A DNA stretch of 64,000 nt from Streptomyces dysideae. Its GTDB lineage: Bacteria; Actinomycetota; Actinomycetes; Streptomycetales; Streptomycetaceae. The translations under genes and the position numbers were made by a program. This document shows, one piece after another, positions 1 through 7,555 of this stretch (the stretch's first letter is position 1; each line of letters begins with the position of its first letter). A model generated the notes under the pieces. That model had not been told where the DNA came from. It ran no database searches and was given only the letters and a program-made list of their open reading frames with translations. Location: positions 1-64,000 of the forward strand of contig NZ_KQ949109.1 in the NCBI RefSeq assembly GCF_001514305.1, in the 5' to 3' direction.

Positions 1-192
1 GGAGGAATCGCATCCTCGTGCTCGCGGCGCGGAGCGCTGCGGTATCTCTATGTATGTCCGGCCGCGCAGGGGCCGAGTGCCGCTTCTGGCAGACCGGGGC
101 GAGGTGTGCACGCGATGGCCCGTTCACTCGGTGGGGTGATGGGGTGAGAACGTGTGGTGGAAGGTTGTATGGGTGTGTAACGATCGCTGATC

Positions 193-1443
193 GTGAAGCT
201 TGTGGTGCAAGTCAAACTCCTGCCGACGCCCGTGCAGGCGCCCGCACTTGAGGCGACCCTGCATGCCTGCAACGAGGCCGCCTCCTGGGTGGCAGAGGTC
301 GCCTTCGAGCACGGGAAGTTCAAGAACTTCGCCCTGCGCAAGCACACCTACGAGCAGGTCAAGGACCGATGGCGGCTGGGGGCGCAGGCCGCCCAGCACG
401 TGATCAAGAAGACCTGCGACGCCTACACCACCCTCAAGGCCAGCCTGAAGGCCGGAAACCTGGGCCGCCCCGGCTCCAAGCGCTACCGCCGGGCCACCGA
501 AAAGCCTCTCGCGTTCCGGCCCCAGGGTGCCCAGCCTTACGACGACCGGATGCTCTCGTGGCAGATCGCCGATCGTACGGTGTCCATCTGGACCACCGGC
601 GGCCGGATGAAGCAGGTGGCGTTCACCGCTTCGCCCGAGCAGCTGGCCACGCTCGCCCTGTACCGCAGGGGTGAATCGGACCTGCTGCAGCGGGACGGCA
701 TGTGGTTCCTGCTCGCGACCTGCGAGGTCCCCGAAGCAGGGCTGAACACCGATCCGGTGGACTTCCTCGGCATCGACCTGGGCATCGTGAACATCGCCAC
801 CACCAGCGACGGTCAGATCATGGCCGGGCGTGAACTCAACCGCGGCCGCCTTCGTGAGCGTGGCCTGCGCGCGAAACTACAGAAGAAGAACACCCCGTCC
901 GCCAAGCGCCGCCTGAAGAAGCGGCGGCGCAAGGAGGCCCGGCGGGCCAGGGACATCAACCACAAGATCGCGAAGCATGTGGTGGCCGAGGCAGAACGCA
1001 CCGGTCGCGGAATCGCCCTGGAAGACCTGGGCGGTATCCGTGAGCGGGTACGGCTTCGCAAGCCCCAACGGGCCACCCTCCACTCCTGGGCCTTCGCCCA
1101 GCTGGGGAACTTCATTGCGTACAAGGCCCGCAAGGCCGGGGTGCCGGTGGTGTATGTCGATCCGGCGTACACCTCCCGCACCTGCGCCGAGTGCGGGCAC
1201 ACAGACAAGGCGAACCGGGTGTCCCAAGCCTGGTTCGCGTGCCGGTCCTGCGGATTCGTTGATCACGCAGACCGGAACGGCTCCCGCAACATCCGCGCAC
1301 GCGCATGGGAGTTGTGGCGACGCGGGGCCCAGTCAACGGCCCCCGCCCCCCGGGAACCCTCGGGTGAGGCCGGACGCAAACGACACGTCACCACCAGTGA
1401 CGCCCGTTGTGCAAGCCCGGGACTTCAGCCCCGGTGTAGTTGA
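193..1443 (+). CDS. tnpB: TnpB-family RNA-guided nuclease (solitary IS1341-type transposon protein)
   Basis: A 416-residue TnpB (OrfB of the IS200/IS605 group). Known relatives are RNA-guided DNA nucleases that cut the empty donor site and so help keep the element in place. Visible features are an N-terminal OrfB_IS605 region, a split RuvC domain with D195 (GIDLG), E277 (ALED) and D360 (HADRNGS), a highly basic stretch at about 230-255, and a zinc ribbon with C331, C334, C350 and C353. All catalytic and zinc residues are present, so the protein looks active. Translation starts at GTG 193. No TnpA (Y1 transposase) lies beside it, so it is an IS1341-type element that would need TnpA from elsewhere to move. 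The last codons run through the right-end hairpin into the flanking host gene. I could not fix the left end; it probably lies within about 100 bp upstream. Confidence 0.93.
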   Translation: MKLVVQVKLLPTPVQAPALEATLHACNEAASWVAEVAFEHGKFKNFALRKHTYEQVKDRWRLGAQAAQHVIKKTCDAYTTLKASLKAGNLGRPGSKRYRRATEKPLAFRPQGAQPYDDRMLSWQIADRTVSIWTTGGRMKQVAFTASPEQLATLALYRRGESDLLQRDGMWFLLATCEVPEAGLNTDPVDFLGIDLGIVNIATTSDGQIMAGRELNRGRLRERGLRAKLQKKNTPSAKRRLKKRRRKEARRARDINHKIAKHVVAEAERTGRGIALEDLGGIRERVRLRKPQRATLHSWAFAQLGNFIAYKARKAGVPVVYVDPAYTSRTCAECGHTDKANRVSQAWFACRSCGFVDHADRNGSRNIRARAWELWRRGAQSTAPAPREPSGEAGRKRHVTTSDARCASPGLQPRCS

Positions 1444-1456
1444 CGGACTCCCAGGA
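1317..1456 (+). ncRNA. Putative omega RNA (TnpB guide) at the element's right end
   Basis: In known TnpB elements the guide RNA scaffold overlaps the 3' end of tnpB, ends in a hairpin at the right end, and takes its guide from the DNA just outside. Here a hairpin with arms CCGGG (1417-1421) and CCCGG (1430-1434) lies at the expected place. The reading frame of the interrupted minus-strand gene resumes from about 1440, which puts the guide near 1440-1456. The 5' limit given is a guess; only the hairpin and the element/host junction are visible. Confidence 0.4.
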
Positions 1457-2625
1457 GAGCAGCAGGCGGTCCTTGCCGTACGGGGCGAGGCGGACGTTGA
1501 CGTGCTCCGTGCCCGGGGAGTTGGAGAGGCGGATCGCCTTGCCGGGGCCGGAGCTGCGGCTCTTCAGGAAGGCGACGGCCACCTGGTGGGTGCCGGTCTG
1601 CGGCTTGACCGTCCAGCCCCGGCCGGTGGAGTCGTCCGGGTTCTTCTTGGCGGAGGCGGCGCCGCGGGAGGCGAAGGCGGTGGCGTAGCGGCCGGTGGAC
1701 GACTTCACGAGGTGCCGGTGCGGCTCGCGAACGTGCCGCCGCAGTAACCCGCCCAGCACTGCTCGCGCTGCACGACCGGCGCGTTGTCGGGGGCGCCGAT
1801 CCCGGTCGACACGAACAGGCCCGAACGCCAGTCGTCGAAGCAGAGGGAGGTGAAGGCGCCGGCCTTCTCGGCGTGCAGGGCGATGCCCTCGTTGTGGCTG
1901 CACCCCCAGCTCCAACCGCCGCTCAGCTCGGCGCCCTTGGCGCTGACGTACGCCAGCTTGTCGCCGAAGTGCCCGTCGGCGAAGCCGCCCGCGCCGTGCA
2001 CGACGAAGTACGCGCCGTACTTGGTGCCGTTCCAGGTGAGCTGGCCGTCGAGGAGCGGGGCGGTGTCGTTCGTGGCGGTGCCGGTGAGCTTGGTGCGGAA
2101 GGTCTGCTTGCCGCCCGTGTAGCGGACGATCGCGGCCGCCGTCTCCTTCCACTTGTTGGTGTCCGCGACCCGCGTCAGCAGCGCGAACCCGTCATTGTGC
2201 GCGACCAGACCGCCGACCTCCTTGGCACCCTTGACGACGGTGTCCGCACCCGACCGCTTCCCGGCCGACGTCAGCGGCGTGACATGGATGCCGTCGGATG
2301 CGGGCCAGGCCACGCGGAGCGTGCCGTTCGGCGCCACGGCCGTCGCCTTGCGCGTCCACTCACGGGTTTTGTTGTAACCGGCCGACAGATAGGGGAACTT
2401 GGCTGGCAGGCTCACCGTGGTGGAGGTGGAGGTGGAGGTGGAGGTGGAGGTGGGGGCGAGGCTGGGAGCGGCTGTGGGCGCGGCGCCCGCCGTGGCATAC
2501 CAGGCGCCGACCAGGGCGGCGGTGGCAGCGAGGCCGGCGATCACGGGCTTGCGGGCGCCGCGGATACGGCGGTGGGCGGCGCGGCTCGCGGAGGGCGCGG
2601 GGGGCGTGCGTCGTGCGGTTGTCAT
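1440..2625 (-). pseudogene. Decayed secreted/membrane-anchored protein, cut by the TnpB element
   Basis: Starts at ATG 2625 with a basic N-terminus (MTTARR), one hydrophobic segment at residues 28-50 and a Ser-Thr linker, followed by a probable beta-rich domain of unknown function (motif CSHNEGIALH). The frame ends at 1705, but protein-like sequence continues in another frame (YATAFASRGAASAKKNPDD) down to about 1440, where the TnpB right end begins. The gene therefore has a -1 type frameshift near 1710 and is truncated by the insertion. I did not find a convincing C-terminal remnant left of the element in bases 1-190. Function unknown; the start and signal anchor are clear. Confidence 0.7.
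2420..2449. repeat. Five GTGGAG hexamers (Ser-Thr linker codons)
   Basis: The hexamer GTGGAG is repeated five times. Read on the minus strand it encodes an alternating Thr-Ser linker just after the membrane anchor of the decayed protein. It is a slippage-prone simple repeat, not a CRISPR or iteron array. Confidence 0.8.
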
Positions 2626-2691
2626 GCCTGCTGGTCACCGCCGGGGGCCGGAAGGTTGCCGTGAAGATCGCATGACCCGGTGTACGCATCG

Positions 2692-2709
2692 GTTCGGCCG
2701 CTACCGAAC
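2692..2709. promoter_or_regulatory. Inverted repeat between divergent genes
   Basis: GTTCGG-ccgcta-CCGAAC is a perfect 6-bp inverted repeat 24 bp before the ATG at 2734 and 66 bp before the divergent start at 2625. The position fits an operator for either gene; no cognate regulator is adjacent. Confidence 0.35.
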
Positions 2710-2733
2710 GGTTCCGCCCCTACCGTTCCCCAC

Positions 2734-3522
2734 ATGACCGCCTTCGCCGACCTCCACCACACCGACCGGCCCCTGCTCCTCCCCAACGCCTGGGACCACG
2801 CCTCCGCGACCGCCCTCGCGGCCCGGGGCTTCCGCGCGATCGGCACGACGAGCCTCGGGGTCGCCGCGGCCGTGGGGCTGCCCGACGGGGCGTCGGCGGT
2901 CCGCGACGAGACCCTGCGGCTCGCGCTGACGCTGGGCACGGAGCCGTTCCTGCTCTCCGTCGATGCTGAGGACGGTTTCAGCGAAGATCCGGGCGAGGTG
3001 GGGGAGTTCGCTCGGGAACTGTCGGTCGTCGGGGCCGTCGGCATCAACCTGGAGGACCGCCTCGGCCCGCCCGCCCGGCACGCCGCGAAGATCACCGCGG
3101 TCAAGTCGGCGGCCCCGGACCTCTTCGTCAACGCCCGCACCGACACGTACTGGCTGGGTGACGGCGAAGGGGCGATGGCGCGCCTCGACGCCTACCAACA
3201 GGCGGGTGCGGACGGCGTGTTCGTCCCGGGCCTGACCGACCCGACCAGGATTGCTGCCCTGGTACGCCACCTCGACGTCCCCCTCAACATCCTCTACTCA
3301 CCGACCGGCCCCACCGTCCCCCACCTCGCCGACCTCGGCGTACGCCGCGTCAGCCTGGGCTCGCTGCTGTACCGGCGGGCGTTGGGCGCGGCGTTGGAGA
3401 CGGTGGCGGAGATCGCGGCGGGTGGGACTCCGCAGGGCAGCGCACCGTCGTACGCCGATGTCGTGGCCCTCAGTCGCCCCGCGACCTCAGCAACGACTCC
3501 GCGAGCCGCTCGGCGAACGTGA
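2734..3522 (+). CDS. Isocitrate lyase/PEP mutase superfamily enzyme
   Basis: A 262-residue member of the PEP mutase/isocitrate lyase superfamily, whose TIM-barrel enzymes make or break C-C or P-C bonds next to a carboxylate using Mg2+. Visible features are the opening LLLPNAWDHASA, GTTSLGVAAA, the metal-site region SVDAEDGFSED, the NLEDR motif, VNARTDTYW and, late, LYSPTGPTVPHLADLGVRRVS. The superfamily's KKCGH catalytic loop is absent, as in the oxaloacetate-decarboxylase or methylisocitrate-lyase-like subgroups often found in actinobacteria, so the substrate cannot be named. I chose ATG 2734 because homologues begin close to it; an in-frame GTG at 2680 is possible. The 3' end overlaps the convergent hydrolase gene by 53 bp. 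Confidence 0.85.
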   Translation: MTAFADLHHTDRPLLLPNAWDHASATALAARGFRAIGTTSLGVAAAVGLPDGASAVRDETLRLALTLGTEPFLLSVDAEDGFSEDPGEVGEFARELSVVGAVGINLEDRLGPPARHAAKITAVKSAAPDLFVNARTDTYWLGDGEGAMARLDAYQQAGADGVFVPGLTDPTRIAALVRHLDVPLNILYSPTGPTVPHLADLGVRRVSLGSLLYRRALGAALETVAEIAAGGTPQGSAPSYADVVALSRPATSATTPRAARRT

Positions 3523-4273
3523 CGGGATGCTCCACGGCACCGATGTGTCCGCCGGGGAGCTCGACGAAGTCGCTCTTCGTCTGCCCGGCGATGAACTCGG
3601 CGGTGCGGTGGAGGAGTTGGCCGCGTGAGTCGGCTCCGGCGGCGAGGGTGAGGTGCGCGGAGGAGAGGGCGGCGAGGTCCGGGGCGTATGACGTGAACGG
3701 GCGCAGGACGTGGGCGAGGAAGATGGCCATGGGGTTGGTCAACTCCTCGTCCCGGGACATGGGTTGGCCTTGGCCTTGGTCTTGCGGACGCTCCTCCGGC
3801 ACCGTCTCCGTCAGTACGGCGCTCATATGCGTGGCAGCGGCCTGTAGCCCCGCCGCACGGTAAGTGCCGTACACCTCACCGAACATGGCCTGCCATCGCG
3901 TCCCGTCGGGCAGCACCCCCACACACGGCGGCTCGTGCACGACGACGTGCCGCAGCCGCCGCGGATGCCGGGCGAGCAGGTCGAGGGCGGGGACGCTGCC
4001 GGAGCTGGTGGCGAAGACGTACGCCGACTCGCCTTCGGGAAGCGCTTCTTGGAGCACACGGTGTGCCCCGTCGCTCCAACCCTCCACCCGCTGGTCGGCG
4101 ACGGGCAGCCCGAGCCGGCCGTGCGCGAGGCCGAGCGGGTCGTAGGTGACGACGGTGAACCGGTCGGCGAGGGCGTCGGTCAACGGGCCGAGCGCCATGG
4201 GGTGTCCGGCACCGCCGGGGAGGATCAGGAGCACGGGGCCGGTGCCTTGGACGTCGTAGTGCAGGTCAGTCAA
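3470..4273 (-). CDS. Alpha/beta hydrolase
   Basis: A 267-residue cytoplasmic alpha/beta hydrolase with no signal peptide. The oxyanion region is LLILPGGAG, the nucleophile elbow is ATSSG (a variant of GxSxG, Ser third in the motif), the acid is probably in the AAGADSRG segment, and the catalytic His lies in PGGHIGAVEHP near the C-terminus. The start overlaps the end of the TetR gene by 8 bp, so the two are co-transcribed and probably translationally coupled. The regulator likely controls this enzyme and may sense its substrate. Substrate unknown; detoxification of an ester or lactone is a reasonable guess from the pairing alone. Confidence 0.85.
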   Translation of the reverse strand: MTDLHYDVQGTGPVLLILPGGAGHPMALGPLTDALADRFTVVTYDPLGLAHGRLGLPVADQRVEGWSDGAHRVLQEALPEGESAYVFATSSGSVPALDLLARHPRRLRHVVVHEPPCVGVLPDGTRWQAMFGEVYGTYRAAGLQAAATHMSAVLTETVPEERPQDQGQGQPMSRDEELTNPMAIFLAHVLRPFTSYAPDLAALSSAHLTLAAGADSRGQLLHRTAEFIAGQTKSDFVELPGGHIGAVEHPVTFAERLAESLLRSRGD

Positions 4274-4850
4274 CGCTGTTCTCCTCGCGGGGCCAGTTCT
4301 GGAGTGCGACGTGCAGGGCCTCGACGGCGCGGTCCCAGGACCGCTGTACGTCGCGCGGGGCGCCGAAGCCGCCGGTGGACTCCAGGGCGCAGTAGCCGTG
4401 GAAGGTGCTGCGCAACAGGCGTACGGCGTCGGTGAGATCGGGTTCCTCCAGGCCGTAGGCGCGGAGCATGCCGTAGGTGATCTCGGCGGTGCGGCGGAAG
4501 GCCGGGGCGTCGGTCACCAGTGACTGGTCGATACGGATCTGGGTCGCCGCGTACCGCCCGGGCCGCTCCAGCGCGTACTCCCGGTAGGCGCCTGCGAAGG
4601 CGGCCAGCGCGTCCTTGCCGGCGCGACCGGCGACCGCCGCGGCGATCCGGTCGATCATCTCGCCGCCCGCGAGCAGTGCGAGGCGGGTGCGCAGGTCCTG
4701 GAGGTTCTTGACGTGCGAGTACAGGCTGGCGTCCTTCACACCGAAGTGGCGGGCCAGCGCGGACAGGGTGACGTTCTCGAACCCGACCTCGTCGGCGAGG
4801 TCGGCGGCGGCCGCGACGAGGCGGTCGGCGGTGATGCCTGCGCGGGCCAT
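4266..4850 (-). CDS. TetR/AcrR family regulator
   Basis: A 194-residue TetR repressor. The N-terminal helix-turn-helix spans about residues 5-55 (LSALARHFGVKDASLYSHV) and the C-terminal ligand domain resembles the WHG-type TetR_C group. ATG 4850 follows a GGAGGA ribosome site. A perfect inverted repeat lies 23 bp upstream of the start and is the likely autoregulatory operator. It is first in a two-gene operon with the alpha/beta hydrolase. The ligand is unknown. Confidence 0.92.
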   Translation of the reverse strand: MARAGITADRLVAAAADLADEVGFENVTLSALARHFGVKDASLYSHVKNLQDLRTRLALLAGGEMIDRIAAAVAGRAGKDALAAFAGAYREYALERPGRYAATQIRIDQSLVTDAPAFRRTAEITYGMLRAYGLEEPDLTDAVRLLRSTFHGYCALESTGGFGAPRDVQRSWDRAVEALHVALQNWPREENSVD

Positions 4851-4872
4851 GGGGTCGTCCTCCGGAAAGAGA

Positions 4873-4891
4873 AACCTAGGGTGTCTAGGTT
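4873..4891. promoter_or_regulatory. Probable TetR operator
   Basis: AACCTAG-ggtgt-CTAGGTT is a perfect 7-bp inverted repeat with a 5-bp spacer, unusually AT-rich for this DNA, immediately upstream of the tetR ribosome site. Size and symmetry fit a TetR dimer, and its TAGGTT half could also be a -10 element. Confidence 0.7.
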
Positions 4892-5220
4892 ACATGCTAG
4901 TGGATCAAGGTTCCGGGGCGGGAAGGATCCGCGTGGCTGTGCGAGGATGCGGCGACATCCCTCTGTATCTCTCGGAAGGTACCGCCCTGCTGTGGCGGGG
5001 CGACTTCCCCAACCCCCGTCAGCTGTTGCGGGCGATGGGGCGCCGTATCGACCGGAAACCTCCCCGGCGAGGTGACAGCCCGGCCGAGTGCTTCCACTTG
5101 TACCGCCGGGCTCGCGGTCGCCGTGCCCGCGTTCTGGGCAGGCTCCTGCCCAGCGGGTACGGGCCGACTAGTGACAGCCACCCCGGCAGGTCCACCTACG
5201 CACGGATGGTCCCGGGTGGC
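4892..5220. other. Intergenic region without a recognisable gene
   Basis: Several short frames cross this stretch but none has a good start site, conserved motif or membrane segment. Arms AGCCACCC (5176-5183) and GGGTGGCT (5214-5221) overlap the stop of the last gene of the deaminase operon and could form a weak long-loop terminator for it. Confidence 0.45.
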
Positions 5221-5577
5221 TCACGGCCAGGCGTGCCGCAAGCCCTCCTCGCCTTCTCCATGAGCGTCACCCGCTGTTTCCGTCACCGCCTCGCTGAACA
5301 CCGCGTCGATCAGCTCCAGATCCGTGTCTGTCGTGGCCCGAGAGCGGGAGCGGGCGTACGCGATCCACAACCCCGCCGCGAGGACGACCACCGCCCACAC
5401 CGCGCCCGACGCACCGCCGGCGACGCCCTCAGGGCACGCCCCGACCCGCACGGGGAGGCCCCCGTGATACGTGGGGCCCGCGCACTGCGCCGACGCGGGC
5501 GCAGACGGGCCGAGGACAAGGAGCGCAGTGGCGACTGCGAGGGCGGACAGCCGTACAAGACGGAAGCCGTGTTTCAC
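5221..5577 (-). CDS. Small secreted-then-anchored membrane protein (unknown)
   Basis: A 118-residue protein, unrecognised. A signal peptide occupies residues 1-30 (cleavage after PASA), followed by a short outer loop with two cysteines, C32 and C48, that could form a disulphide. One membrane helix spans about 57-75 and a basic-then-acidic cytoplasmic tail ends in EGEEGLRHAWP. It starts at GTG 5577, which shares GTGA with the stop of the PrsW-like gene, so translation is coupled. It is the last gene of the four-gene deaminase-domain operon, and its topology suggests an accessory or adaptor subunit. Confidence 0.8.
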   Translation of the reverse strand: MKHGFRLVRLSALAVATALLVLGPSAPASAQCAGPTYHGGLPVRVGACPEGVAGGASGAVWAVVVLAAGLWIAYARSRSRATTDTDLELIDAVFSEAVTETAGDAHGEGEEGLRHAWP

Positions 5578-7136
5578 GAGAGCCCCTTCCGCGCCGGGAC
5601 CTCGGAAGTCCCTGAGGTTCCTCCCAGCCCTTTCAAGTCGATTACTTTCTCCCGGAGTTGCTGTTCGTCGGGTATGAACGAGTCGGCACCGACGCGCTCC
5701 CGGTGCCAGCGCTGCGTGGCAAGGTCGAGCTGAGCCTGCTGGAAGCGGACGAGATGCCGCAGGCCGGCCGTGCCGTCGCGGCGCCACACCCTCATTTCCA
5801 GGAGCAGGCGGCGGGCCGGGGAGAGCAGCAGCGCGACCTCGGGGCCGGTGACCGCCGCACCGCCGGACGGGCCGGACGCGGCCTCCGCGTGCAGGGCGCG
5901 GGCCAGCCCTGCCGCCTGGGCTCTGAGGCCACGCCGCAGGATCAGCACGTACAGGGCGACGAAGACGCCCGAGGTGATGACGGTCATCAGCGGGATCCCC
6001 AGCAGCAGACTCAGGGTCTCGTTGTGGGAGAACCACTCCCCCCGGCTCTGGTCGAGCCGCATCAGCACCACGTCCGTCTCGAAGTGCCCGCCCACCGCGG
6101 CGAGGAGCCCGCCGCCGACGGCCACCCACCGGTCCCTGCGCTCCGGCAGCCACCGAGCCGCGCCGAACCCGGCCCCGGCGAGCGCGCTGAACGCCACGTG
6201 CGCAGCCATCAGGCCGACCACCTGGCGGTCCCAGAACTGCGCGGGGTGGTGTTCCGGGTTGACGAACCCGAGGTAGTGGACGGTCTCGGTGAGGTTGTGG
6301 CCGAGGCCGACAGCCGCGCCGACCACCACCCCGGAGACCACGCCGTCGATGTGGCGCCGGAAGAGGAGGAAGAGAACGGCGATCCCGGCGGCCTTGCCGA
6401 ACTCGGCCACGACGGCGCCGTTGAGGCAGAACAGCGTGTAGATCTCGCGGATGCTGTCCCGCGGGCGCTGGAAGTCGAGGAAGTAGCCGGCGCCGTACCT
6501 CTGGAACCAGGTGATCATGACGAGGCCGAAGCCACCGCCGATGAGCACGCCCCAGCCGAAACCGGCCAGCAGCAGCCAGCCAGGCATACGACGGTACAAC
6601 TGCGCCCGGTGTACGAGGAACAGAGCCGCTCCCGTGGTGGGCAGGCAGAGCAGCAGCTGGGGCAGATTGCTGCCGAGAGCGGCGAGCGGCATCACGGCGA
6701 AGGGCAGCACAAGCGCGCCGAGGATCCCGAACTGACAGGCCCGCAGGGTGAGTCGGGGGCGCGCAGTGGCATCGAAACGCGCCATGGGTTCGGCTTGTTC
6801 GGAGCCGGTGTCGCCCGTGGGAGCGGCGGTCGCGGCCGTGGCGCGGCGACGGGTGAGCAGCAGAGCGAGCGCGAGCAGGGTCGCGACGCACCAGCCGACG
6901 ACGAGCAGGACCCTGGTCACCTTGAACGGTGTCGGCTCCGGCAGCAGCCAGATCTTCACCCACGGGGACGGCGAGACGATGTCTGGCGCGGTCCAGTAGA
7001 GGATCTGCCCGACGGCGTACGCCACGGACAGCGTGAGCACGACGGCGATCGCGCTCGCCATCCCGTGCCGCGGCACGCGTGGACCCGGGGGCCGATCGGG
7101 AGGCGGCGGGAACACTCCGGGGGCGGTGAGGGTCAT
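5574..7136 (-). CDS. PrsW-like intramembrane metalloprotease, divergent
   Basis: A 520-residue polytopic membrane protein resembling the PrsW family, which cleaves membrane-bound anti-sigma factors and related substrates inside the bilayer. About ten hydrophobic segments lie between residues 28 and 405, followed by a basic cytoplasmic tail of about 110 residues. PrsW-type landmarks are E245-x-x-K248 (AEFGK, with Ala where the first Glu of EExxK usually sits), GLGH280NLTE284, H313 in MAAHVAF, and H351 in VGGHFETD. These could still form a metal site, but the departures from consensus make activity uncertain. It overlaps both neighbours by 4 bp (ATGA at 7133-7136, GTGA at 5574-5577), so it belongs to one coupled operon with the deaminase-fold protein, a possible substrate. 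Confidence 0.75.
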   Translation of the reverse strand: MTLTAPGVFPPPPDRPPGPRVPRHGMASAIAVVLTLSVAYAVGQILYWTAPDIVSPSPWVKIWLLPEPTPFKVTRVLLVVGWCVATLLALALLLTRRRATAATAAPTGDTGSEQAEPMARFDATARPRLTLRACQFGILGALVLPFAVMPLAALGSNLPQLLLCLPTTGAALFLVHRAQLYRRMPGWLLLAGFGWGVLIGGGFGLVMITWFQRYGAGYFLDFQRPRDSIREIYTLFCLNGAVVAEFGKAAGIAVLFLLFRRHIDGVVSGVVVGAAVGLGHNLTETVHYLGFVNPEHHPAQFWDRQVVGLMAAHVAFSALAGAGFGAARWLPERRDRWVAVGGGLLAAVGGHFETDVVLMRLDQSRGEWFSHNETLSLLLGIPLMTVITSGVFVALYVLILRRGLRAQAAGLARALHAEAASGPSGGAAVTGPEVALLLSPARRLLLEMRVWRRDGTAGLRHLVRFQQAQLDLATQRWHRERVGADSFIPDEQQLREKVIDLKGLGGTSGTSEVPARKGLS

Positions 7137-7555
7137 GAGGCACCTCCGGCCTGCGGTAGCGAGGGCATCTCCGGCAGGCTGGGGAGCGACGGGAAGTCGG
7201 TGGGGAAGCTGGGCAGCAGGTCGCTCGGCAGGGCCGTGGGGAGGTCCTCGGTGGGGATGGCGGTCGGGAGGTTGGTCGTGTAGTCGGTCGGGAGGTCGCT
7301 GGGCAGCTCGGGCATGCTGGGCAGAGAGGTCGGCAGGTCGCCCGTCGAGAAGTCGCTGGGCAACGTGGGCACGCTCTCCGGCAGTTGCATCACGGGGTCG
7401 GTGGAGACGGAGACCACCACGGCGACCGTGGCGGCCACCAGACCGCCCGCGCCGATCGCAGCCATCAGCCGGACGTAAGGCCGAGGACCACGCTCGGGTT
7501 CATCCGCGAGGCGGTCCCGGTCCCGGTCCTGCTCCTGCTCCTGTTCGTGGGTCAC
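7133..7555 (-). CDS. Single-pass stalk protein rich in Leu-Pro-Ser/Thr
   Basis: A 140-residue protein of unknown function. A charged cytoplasmic head (Glu/Gln/Asp/Arg, residues 1-29) precedes one membrane helix at 31-50. The outer region of about 85 residues is built from near-repeats of LPSDLPT, LPTALPS and LPSLPEM. It has no lipobox and no LPXTG sorting signal. The start is GTG 7555, sharing GTGA with the stop of the upstream deaminase-fold gene; its own stop shares ATGA with the PrsW-like gene. The rod-like composition suggests a spacer that holds or presents a partner at the cell surface. It is also a plausible protease substrate. Confidence 0.8.
   Translation of the reverse strand: MTHEQEQEQDRDRDRLADEPERGPRPYVRLMAAIGAGGLVAATVAVVVSVSTDPVMQLPESVPTLPSDFSTGDLPTSLPSMPELPSDLPTDYTTNLPTAIPTEDLPTALPSDLLPSFPTDFPSLPSLPEMPSLPQAGGAS

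Noticed and set aside
193..1443. Cas12-type CRISPR effector
   Set aside because: Size, architecture and hairpin end match TnpB; no CRISPR array in the window.
2420..2449. Regular hexamer repeats as iterons or CRISPR-like DNA
   Set aside because: They lie in a coding frame and encode a Ser-Thr linker; no spacers and no cas or rep genes.
5221..7143. A 640-codon minus-strand frame covering the PrsW-like gene
   Set aside because: Only its last 118 codons (from GTG 5577) are a real gene; the rest is an Arg/Pro-rich shadow of the PrsW-like frame.
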